Assembly (NCBI GenBank): GCA_027575765.1 | Contig: JANBPT010000396.1 | Span: forward strand, 1-38,688 | Reading direction: 5' to 3' | DNA length: 38,688 bases | Origin: Tieghemiomyces parasiticus | Taxonomy: Eukaryota; Kickxellomycota; Dimargaritomycetes; Dimargaritales; Dimargaritaceae | Shown: piece by piece, positions 30,623 through 38,688 of the stretch | How positions within the stretch are numbered: position 1 is the first letter of the stretch | Layout: every line of letters starts with the position of its first letter | Notes under the pieces: generated by a model | What the model was told of the DNA's origin: nothing | Databases searched by the model: none | Seen by the model: the letters and a program-made list of their open reading frames with translations, nothing else | Made by a program: the position numbers and the translations under genes

Positions 30623-31642
30623 GAGTGGGCGAGGTGCGGGGCGGGGGACGGGCAGAGTGGTGTGAAGGGTGCCCGAATGTGATGCGGCGTAGTTCGGAAT
30701 AAATTCCGGGGAATGCGGTGATGCGTGTAGTAGGCCAATCGAAAAGCCGAGGAGCGGTTATAGTAGTGGGTCTATAATGACGAATGTGGGCGATAAAGGG
30801 GGGCTCATGGTCGAAGCCAATTAGTTTCCGGCTACGGTCCAGGCGCTAAACGTAGCTCTGGACTCGATAATATTCCCACTGTCCTTTTTTTTTTACTGAA
30901 CATTTCCTACCGTCGCTTTTTTTTTAAGCCCTCAGAATAATCTAGCGGGCTAGCGATAGTAGGGGCAATCACCCCGGATACAGAGACAACTGAGGCAAAG
31001 ATTCGTCTAGGGGACATAAAGCAAACGATGCCAATGCTTATACACTTGCTAGAACAACCAAGGTAAACGTAAATTGGTCTCAGTTAGCCAAGAAACATTG
31101 TAAATGGTGGCTTCAGCCTCGAAGTGGTGTATTGCGGCTGTAAGCGACATATTAGGTCTTTACTATCAAATGCGGCCCAACTCTAATCCTCGTCGATGTC
31201 ACCGGGTTTAGAATCACGTGGATTTAATAGTATTATTCTGCCGGGCATGGGAAGCAGAGCGTGGGCGAGCCTATTCCGCTCAATCGCCACGACAAGCCGC
31301 ACCCATGGTCCCACGCCTGGCCTGTTAATGTTGCGGGCCATTTGCGCCCCTGGGGGCCTCTAGGACACCCACAGTGTTTCGCCGGCCAACCACCCGCGCA
31401 AGTTTTATCCCAAGCACTAATAGGCGGCGTGATATAATCGAATCTGGTGCACCGCCAAAGTGTAGCTCCCTCTTTTCTGTTCCCGTTACTTACAGAACCT
31501 ATCCTCCTGTTCGGAACCAGCAAGCCACGCGTGGTACGTAGACCTTACTAGCCAACCTCGGATCGCACCCGGAGACACGGCACGACGGACGGATGGATGT
31601 GTGCTGCCGGACGGATGGCAATCCTTACGACACGAATGTAAC
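30623..31642. other. Intergenic region between divergent DBP4 and uL2
   Basis: The two genes are divergent. Two T runs (30,885-30,894 and 30,917-30,925) sit 22 bases apart and may be poly(dA:dT) promoter elements of DBP4. Two frames (31,233-31,523 minus and 31,593-31,817 plus) lack domains. A GCCCAAC motif lies at 31,175-31,181. Confidence 0.45.
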
Positions 31643-31817
31643 CCCTAGGTTTCGCTCGTTCGAGAGGTTCCTGTTATCCTGCATGGCTGTATCCATCCAT
31701 CCGACCATCGCCCCCGACCACTCGTCCTGTGTTTCGGCCACACGGTCGATACCATCACAAGGGGGGAACCCTAGTCCGAAGGGGTGCACGAGATTCCCCG
31801 AATCGCTGAAACCCTAG
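31643..31817 (+). promoter_or_regulatory. Three CCCTAG (telo-box-like) motifs upstream of uL2
   Basis: CCCTAG occurs at 31,643-31,648, 31,769-31,774 and 31,812-31,817, the last two preceded by AA. These resemble the RCCCTAA site bound by Tbf1-type factors at ribosomal protein promoters in several fungi. Start codon is at 31,931. Function is inferred from motif and position. Confidence 0.35.
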
Positions 31818-31930
31818 GTCTACTTGTTAGATTGCGATTCCACTGATCGTCCGCATTGGTCTAACCCCTCAGCCTCTCCCTTCACTCCCTTCTCTTCCTT
31901 TCCTCCTTTTGTGCCACCAGGAATATCAAA

Positions 31931-32695
31931 ATGGGTCGCGTCATCAGAGCTCAAAGAAAGGGTAAGGGCGGTATCTTCAAGGCCGTCACCCGCACGCGCA
32001 AAGGGGCCGCCAAGCTCCGCGCCATCGACTACGCTGAGCGTCACGGTTATATCCGTGGTGTGGTGAAGGAAATTGTCCACGACCCCGGCCGTGGTGCCCC
32101 GCTCGCCAAGGTGCAGTTCCGCGACGTGAACCGGTTCAAGCGGACGACGGAGACCTTCCTGGCCACCGAGGGTATGTACACCGGCCAGTTCATCTACTCC
32201 GGTACCAAGGCCGCCCTGACGGTCGGTAACATCATGCCCCTGGCCAGCATGCCCGAGGGTACCATCGTGTGCAACATTGAGGAGACGCCCGGAGACCGCG
32301 GTACCCTGGCCCGTACCTCCGGCAACTACGCCACCATCATTGGCCACAACCTGGACGACCAGAAGACTCGTGTCAAGCTGCCTTCCGGCGCCAAGAAGGT
32401 GCTCCACTCCCAGTGCCGCGCTACCGTTGGTATCGTTGCCGGTGGTGGCCGTATCGACAAGCCTCTGCTCAAGGCTGGTCGTGCCTTCCACAAGTACAAG
32501 GTCAAGCGCAACTCGTGGCCCAAGACTCGTGGCGTCGCTATGAACCCCGTCGACCATCCCCATGGTGGTGGTAACCACCAGCACATTGGTCACGCCTCGA
32601 CCGTGTCCCGCCACGCCCCGCCCGGTCAGAAGGTCGGTCTCATCGCCGCCCGCCGTACCGGTCTGCTCCGCGGTACCAAGAAGATCAAGGAATAA
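31931..32695 (+). CDS. RPL2: 60S ribosomal protein uL2 (L8, yeast L2)
   Basis: Single exon, 254 aa, matching the eukaryotic family (yeast 254, human 257). uL2 sits near the peptidyl-transferase centre of the large subunit and bridges the subunits. The protein is uninterrupted: [14 protein letters not shown] at the N terminus, [51 protein letters not shown] and the diagnostic [17 protein letters not shown] with SVSRH-like sequence after it. Codon use is strongly C-ended, as expected of a highly expressed gene. The start ATG follows ATATCAAAA. A splice acceptor-like CCACCAG lies 11 bases before it, so a 5' UTR intron is possible. Confidence 0.99.
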   Translation: MGRVIRAQRKGKGGIFKAVTRTRKGAAKLRAIDYAERHGYIRGVVKEIVHDPGRGAPLAKVQFRDVNRFKRTTETFLATEGMYTGQFIYSGTKAALTVGNIMPLASMPEGTIVCNIEETPGDRGTLARTSGNYATIIGHNLDDQKTRVKLPSGAKKVLHSQCRATVGIVAGGGRIDKPLLKAGRAFHKYKVKRNSWPKTRGVAMNPVDHPHGGGNHQHIGHASTVSRHAPPGQKVGLIAARRTGLLRGTKKIKE

Positions 32696-32829
32696 GCACC
32701 CCGCTTTCTTCTCTCATAACCCAACCCCCTACAAACCATCTCGCCCCGCTGTTCTACTATACTGGTGCGGGAGCCTGGTCCGGGCTTTGGTTGCCCGCTG
32801 GCTCCCGTCGTCGTGTCTTTTCCGATGCT

Positions 32830-32835
32830 AATAAA
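32830..32835 (+). terminator. AATAAA polyadenylation signal of uL2
   Basis: AATAAA lies 135 bases after the uL2 stop codon, in a C/T-rich 3' UTR. Confidence 0.55.
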
Positions 32836-33037
32836 GCGAAGGAGGCATTCCATAGGCTGGATTCGAGTGTACCGAAATGAATATATTGCTACATGGATAG
32901 ATTGCCTTGCCGGATAGAAACTTTTTGCCGAGAATGTACGGTCAAGAGATACGAGGCACGGGAAACATACGACAGCAAAGCTGTACATGGCTTTCGTATG
33001 TCAGTTTATTAGAAACGAGTGACAAGTGTCCGCCCAT

Positions 33038-35157
33038 CTAGCTCCGCGGAATCCGGGACGAGCTGAAGTACTTATCGGCCAGGGTTTGGGCGGCGGATGG
33101 AGCCTTGGCAGCGTCGGGGTTCTGCAGTTCAAGGCCCTGGTTCTGGGTGAAGGCGAGTGACGTTGTGAGTCCGGATGTGGCTAGGCCGCTACTCGGGTGG
33201 GCGGCCGTGGCAATGCCGCTGATGTGCCGATACTTCTTGGGAAGATTGACTGGATTCGATGCCGGCGGTAGTCGGTTGGATAGAGCGCGCCAAGGGAGAA
33301 AGAAGTGAATGCAATACTAATGTTAGGGACGGGGGGTAAGAAATGCCATAGATATTAAGGCCAAAGGACTATAGAGTACATGCTCGGCAAACTCGTTGCT
33401 TACCTTTCACCCGCTCGTCGGCGGCAATCACTCGAGCGTTACGTGAGTTACTTCCAGCCATACCGAGGCCTACGATCTCTTCACCAATGTAGTCCGCCTC
33501 TTCCTCAGCCTCGCCGAAGGCCAGGCGGTTCTGTTGCTTGCGGAGCTCGGTCATGGCCTTGGACTCTTTAGCCTTACGTGCTCTGGTGGTGAATAATGGT
33601 GTAGAGGGGGGGAGGAAGCAATATGAAATATGGCACCATATGCAGCGTGAGCATGTCGAACTGGGGGTACACGTTCAGCGTCCGTAGCATTCGGTCCTGC
33701 CAGAGCCGACTAGAACTTACCTGCGGCCGCCACGTCGTTTCCGAGGGGCCTCCCTTGGTGCCGGCAAGGCCTTGACTTTCTTGCTCTGAGGAGGTTCCCG
33801 GAGCACCTTCAATTTCCCGTCAATCTCGTCCCGCATGCTACGGCCCATAGCGCCATCCTTAGTCCGGTTGGTCAGGTCCACACGGGCGGCCAGTACACAC
33901 TTGGCCGAGAACATGCGGACGGCCTTGGTGCGCAGGTCTGGGGGTAGCGTCATGACACTGGGCGAATTGTAAATGAACCCTTGGCGGTTCTGGGAGGGCA
34001 GGCGGGACAGGCCTGTCTGACGGTGTTGTTTGGAACCCAACACGAGGAGGTTGCAGGCCGGCATGCGGCAGAGGCCGGCGAGCCCGCCCGTGACGCTGAG
34101 GATCTGGGCCGCCGTGGCCGTACCGATGACGGCCGAGAGGTTGGGCGCGATGATGTTAAGGCGGGACTCGATATACCCCGTGATAAGCGAGCGGCTGGCT
34201 TGCAGTTCGGCGGCCATGTCGCAGGCCTCGCGGATCCGCGCCAGTTCCGCCTCGCTGGGCCTGACCCGCTTAATGGTGGTGGCTGTGACCGTTACGACCA
34301 TGGCCACGGAGGAGGGTAGGATGGCTTTAAGATTTACGGTAGTAATGTCCTGTCAGTAAGGGGTCAGAAGGTGTTAGCGGCCATTGAGGGGAGGGGCTAC
34401 TGTTAGTCTGGTATTCAGCCGATAGGAAAGTGAACGGGAGGGCGCAACGGGGGGACCGACCCAGGTGCACTGTCCACGTTAGCTGCAGGATAATAAGCGT
34501 TACCTCTACGCCGACGATGGCCTGGACGGTCTTGATGTAATCGAGCGGGTGGGTGACGAGAGTTTCTAGATCCGGAAAGATAGGGTGGTACTGGTCGCGA
34601 ATGTACTGTGGTGGTGCAGGGTGATAGCAATAAGCATAGGAGTGAGTTGTTTGCAGCTGAGTTAGTAGCCGCGCTTACACCGATCCTCTCTACAAGCGCC
34701 AGTGATGTGGTGGCTGTGAAGTCGTTCCATAAACCGTTGGCCGTACCTGATACACCAGGACAGTCTCGTCATCGATGTCAGTCACCAGGTTATTAGCCGA
34801 GGCTACCAGCTCCTCCTCTCCGTCGGCGGAGAACCGGTGGGCCATGGCCTGACGAGGGTCGAGTGACGTCGATGGTGCGGCTTCCAGAGCGGCCGACCGC
34901 GTCAGGGCGGCGCGAATCTCGTCCAGGACCCGTTTATAGTTGCCGCTTCGGGTCAATTTGGCCACGGCATGCACCGACCCGCTCAAGCGGGTCCTAGGCT
35001 GTTGTTCGTGGGTTGTCTCGTCCGGTGAACCATCAGCGTCCATGGCATTGTGCGTGGGGGCCTCGGCTTCTCGCTCGTCATCAGAGCCACCCGGGGAGGG
35101 CTCGTCATAGTCGCTCAGCCCTTCTAGGTCAGCCAGGAGTGCTTCTTCCAACGACAT
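33038..35157 (-). CDS. PRP31: U4/U6 snRNP protein Prp31 (5 exons)
   Basis: Exons on the minus strand are 35,157-34,747, 34,605-34,504, 34,349-33,721, 33,582-33,404 and 33,249-33,038. Phases agree and give 510 aa (human 499). Introns are 138-154 nt. Prp31 binds the U4 snRNA 5' stem-loop with the 15.5K protein and ties U4/U6 to U5. The N-terminal part is acidic, then NOSIC-type helices (AKLTRSGNYKRVLDEI; YIRDQYHPIFPDLETLVTHP). The Nop domain follows: ESRLNIIAPNLSAVIGTATA, GGLAGLCRMPACNLLVLGSK, FIYNSPSVMTLPPDLRTKAVRM, AAKCVLAARVD-like. The basic segment APRKRRGGRR and the C-terminal tail (SLAFTQNQGLELQNP, KYFSS) fit the family. The last acceptor (33,250-33,251) is the only AG that restores the frame. 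Confidence 0.97.
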
Positions 35158-35582
35158 GGCTATGGAGTGGGCAATGAAGTTTACAAACGAAGGTGCGGTG
35201 AAACGTGGAAAAGGCCAACTGTACAAAGTAATAGTTGAAAGGTAGAGACAAGGCGCATGGGTCGAAAAATGAAGAAGGAAAAACACCCCGGTGTAAAAGT
35301 TGGGCTGGCGGCTGCGCATCGGGCGTGTGCTGTCGCCCAACCCCCGTTGTTGCTCTGGAATTTGGCCTTACCTGCTGGTCATTCGCTCTAGCCTACCCGC
35401 CTCCGGCCCAACTGGGCTTCAGTCACACTCACTAAAACCGACGCCCATCTGCCTTATCGGCTTTGAAAGGCACGTACGGCGGTTGCATCCGGACCCTCTC
35501 CCCCCCCCTTCACGCACCCACATTCTTCGTTTGCACCCGCAACCTTAGCTCTCCCATTTAGCCCATTGCACTGACCCGCGCC
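35158..35582. promoter_or_regulatory. Divergent promoter of PRP31 and SEC3
   Basis: 425 bp between the two start codons. GTTGGGC (35,299-35,305) and its complement GCCCAAC (35,335-35,341) form a 7-bp inverted repeat. A second GCCCAAC at 35,406 runs into TGGGC to make GCCCAACTGGGC. A long C/T-rich leader precedes the SEC3 start. Confidence 0.5.
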
Positions 35583-38500
35583 ATGGCAGACTCGCTGCCC
35601 TCGGACCTCGACCTGGTTAATGAGACCACCATCCTGGATGCCGACGACTTACTCAATGAATTCGGCTGGAAAGCCAGTATGGGCGCGACGGCCCTGGAGG
35701 AAAAGCTCCTGCAAGAACTGATGGCCCTCGAGAAGGTAGGCAATGGGCCACGAACTAACCACTGATACATACGACCTTTAACTGGCAGAGCAAGACTGCT
35801 GGCTCCAGTCATGGGATATCACCGCCGTCCTGAACACCCGAATGCCTCCTTTCTCCGTGCACCCTCTTCCCAATAATGTTACAGACCACGGTGCGGTCCA
35901 TCATTGATGCCGATGGTCCAGTGAAATCTATCCTGAACGAACTGGACAGCGCCGGCAGCCACCTGGATGCCTTCCAAGGTTGGCTGCGCGGCTACGACTG
36001 CGAACTGGAGGTAAGCCCATCTCTGTATCCATTTCTTCACTTGCCCCCTTCGAAATGGAGAGAGACTTAGAGGAGCGGTAAGGTATTGCGTAGAGAGTGC
36101 CCTACGAAGGTTGAAACATCGACTCACTACGATGAACATTATTCGCGCATCTTCCCCGCACCGCCACCATTAGTCCATGGAGCAAGATATTATGGAGATT
36201 CAATCACAAAATGAGCTCCTTAAGGTCGAAGAAAAGAACCAACACCGGCTACTGGAGGAGCTTGAGTACCTCCTCTACACCATCACCATTTCGGATCAGG
36301 AACTGGACACTTTGCGTGAGGACTCACTCGAGAACCCGGTGGGTCTCCAGAGGATCGAGGTAGCGGCCGGTCGCCTACAGCGCATGCTGGAAAGCGACCT
36401 GGATCCACAACTTAAGAATATGCGGGCCACGCAGGAGAAAATTGACACATATCGACAGTGCGCCCTCAGCTTCTCGGCCCGCGCTTCGGAGTTTTTGAAG
36501 GTCATGTTCCAGTTTAATATCGAGTCAGTCCTGAACAATAAGGGTCACGTGAAGGGCAAATTAGCCCCCGCACCCGGCGTCATCGTGAAGCCCATCGGGC
36601 CCTTCACCGTACACGACAGTCTGCTCAAGTACCGCGCCCTGACGCTGTGGCTTAAACAGATGGAGGCCGGCAAGTTCAAAGATCTCCGGATGGTAAGTGG
36701 GGGGGGTAATGAAAGCGTGATAAAGGAGTGCGAGAATGGCCGCGATAGGAAGGGGGAGGGGCTTTCTAATACCACCTGCGATGGATAGCTAAAGCGCTCG
36801 CCTCTTATCTACCCTTTTCCCGCCATTCTACTGTCACACGACCCAGATATACGTTCACGCCATGAACACCCTCTACTCCACCCAGATCAAGGATTTGGTG
36901 GACTCGGTGCGGCCCTTAATGGGCCGAGGTCGGAGTGGCAACGACGATGCGGAGCACCGTAAGTAAGATTTCGAGACTGTCAGACTGACTTACCGTGGAA
37001 GATATAGACACGAGGCCATAGGCTAAACCATAGATTCCCAGCTCTGACTGACACCATTAATACCACCTCTCCTCACTTCGTAGTCTTCACGAGCTACAGC
37101 ACGCCCAACAAGGCCGTGCCGATCCACCTGGCTCAGTCGGCGGTACGGCCCCGACGGAGCAGTTTCGCTGAAAGCAGCACTTCCCGCGACAACCAGACTC
37201 GGCCGGATGAGGTTAGTCAATGCATTCAGTGCCCATTGAATAGGTCAAGTATACCGCCTGTAGCCAACCTTAATTGGCCCAAAAATGCTAATACGGCCTC
37301 TTCCCGTCACCATCTTACCTGGCTCATGTCCATTTTCGCCTGCTAGGTCTTCCATTTAGCCATGACCTGTGTCATGCCGTTAGCCATCGGCGAGCAGAAC
37401 TACATTGACGATCAATTCCATCTGCATACGAGTATATCCTTCTATGAGTTTATTTCGCGCACCGAACTGCGCTCCCTCGATAATCTTAATGTCCCGCGGC
37501 CCCGTGAGAAGGACCCTCTCGTCGCCAAGGAGCTGAAGGACATGATGGGCTTGACATTCAGTATCCTGGGTAGCGAAATTCCGTCCCTGATCGAGCTGGG
37601 TGTAAGCAACGACAAAATGTAGGTTGGAGAACTCTATGGGCAGAAGATGTGGACTAATTGATGACCTACACCAACGACCCAATGTAGTGGTTTGACTAAC
37701 GGCAAACGTTTACCACCCCGCCTCGTCCCAATGTCCCGCCTTTCGTCTGGTACATACTTCGCCAGTCACTGTGTCGGCATGATGGTGTCTGTAGAACATC
37801 ACATGAAGGAGATCGAAATGAGCAACCAGGAGTTCCTGTTCGTCGTTCTACAGAACATGCAGAAGCAGCTGGCCGCCACCTTTGCCCGTTTTGTGGTAAG
37901 CTGCATCCGCCACTTGGGGTGCCAGATATTGACCAACGACCTACAGACCCGATCATTTAGACGCCTGATTACCCAACTAACATGTCACCCCCCCCCATGC
38001 TTATTGCCCTACCCGACCGCAACGGCGAATCAGGATGAGCAAGTGAAGGCCATCGAAGAGACCAAGGTCACCGCCAAACGGCGCATTGGCATCCTACCCT
38101 TCTTCCGCGTGTTCCCAGTGAGTGTCTCCCCGAGCCCGTGAGTGGGGCATCCCATACCGCCGATCGGAGAAAGCACGAAGCCCACCACCTTCATGTCCCT
38201 CCCCTAACCTCGATCACCGCTTCCCTCACCGACTTGCCCTTCTCCGCAGAAATTTGTCCAAAAACTCGAACAGGCGATGGGTAACTCACAAACCGAGTCG
38301 CGCAAGCTTGTCAGCCAGGGCTACGAGAAAATCGTGCGTGTCATGTTCGCCCGTCTCCTCGCCATTGCCCGTGATGCAGACGTGGTTAGCTACCAGACGG
38401 AGGACAAGGACGCAGGCAAAGAGCAACTGAACGCCCATATCCTCACCTTGGGTAAGTTTTAAAGGGGTTTGCAGGGCGGACATACCCATCTGGAGACTTA

Positions 38501-38688
38501 ACCCTGGGAACCATACCTCTGTTGCAGAGCACGCAGCGCCCGAATCCTACCCCTGGTCAGTTTATTCATATACCCCTCCCCCTCCTCCGCCCATCCTCTC
38601 GACCCCATTTTTCAGAAAACATGCACTACTTCTACTCCACCCTACGGGCCACCGACAACGGTGTCCTCAAACGGTACATTGAGCAAGC
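35583..38688 (+). CDS. SEC3: Exocyst subunit Sec3, partial (10 exons seen)
   Basis: Exons: 35,583-35,735; 35,885-36,010; 36,174-36,692; 36,847-36,958; 37,084-37,211; 37,347-37,618; 37,766-37,895; 38,034-38,117; 38,250-38,451; 38,616 to the edge. All phases match; about 600 aa are visible. Introns are 125-164 nt, some with CTAAC branch sites. Sec3 (EXOC1) is the exocyst subunit that marks secretion sites. Family features are LDADDLLNEFGWKAS, LEEKLLQELMALE, IESQN-like IQSQNELLKVEEKNQH with coiled coil, GMMVSVEHHMKEIEMSNQEFL, DEQVKAIEETKVTAKRR and LTLENMHYFYS. The start ATG has a good context (CGCCATGG). The N-terminal PIP2-binding PH domain is absent, and no room exists for it before PRP31. Confidence 0.94.

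Noticed and set aside
30885..30925. Paired T runs as Pol III terminators of a small RNA gene
   Set aside because: No A box plus B box pair, cloverleaf or snRNA sequence was found upstream; promoter poly(dA:dT) is simpler.
37688..37765. Alternative SEC3 exon 7 start after the TAG at 37,685-37,687
   Set aside because: The donor at 37,619 with the acceptor at 37,765 keeps phase and gives a sequence closer to the family; the earlier start would add residues that do not fit the family.
38528..38555. Small SEC3 exon between the last two
   Set aside because: Its phase leads to an immediate stop in the next exon; joining 38,451 directly to 38,616 gives the conserved LTLENMHYF in frame.

Overview
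The window looks like nuclear DNA of a filamentous or yeast-like fungus, probably an early-diverging lineage; the lineage is inference from gene content and protein style only. The evidence for a fungus is short GT-AG introns with GTAAGT-type donors and CTAAC-type branch sites, tightly packed housekeeping genes, and fungal or eukaryotic core genes recognised from their translations: NUP133, GAR1, DBP4, ribosomal protein uL2, PRP31 and SEC3. No bacterial operon features, tRNA, rRNA or CRISPR were seen.

Layout. Positions 1-15,200 are gene-poor accessory sequence. They hold a three-exon secreted protein with an N-terminal ricin-B-type (beta-trefoil) lectin domain and an unrecognised C-terminal domain (1078-3165), one convincing and one doubtful small secreted protein, a decayed reading frame, and a tandem pair of broken F-box/coiled-coil genes (10,813-14,455). 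They also hold three stretches that align with one another and look like eroded retrotransposon LTRs: about 3404-4050 (+), 9340-10,063 (-), and a short 5' fragment at 14,486-14,590 (+).

From 15,293 to the right edge the sequence is ordinary and gene-dense. In order it holds an orphan multi-pass membrane protein (-), an MFS transporter of the ZIFL/YCR023C type (-), NUP133 (-), GAR1 (+), DBP4 (-), uL2/RPL2 (+), PRP31 (-, five exons) and SEC3 (+, at least ten exons, cut by the window end). PRP31 and SEC3 are divergent and share a 425-bp promoter region. GAR1, DBP4 and uL2 all serve ribosome production (H/ACA snoRNP, 18S pre-rRNA processing, 60S subunit) and lie side by side.

Most noteworthy points: the LTR family reconstructed from internal comparison; the duplicated F-box gene whose two copies are both frame-shifted at the same place; the lectin fused to an unknown domain; a SEC3 gene with no room for the usual N-terminal PIP2-binding PH domain; a GAR1 intron with three clean stem-loops; and a 28-bp alternating (CA)/(TG) palindrome downstream of the membrane-protein gene. 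Exon joins were worked out by hand from splice signals and reading-frame phase and agree in phase throughout; no RNA or database evidence was available.
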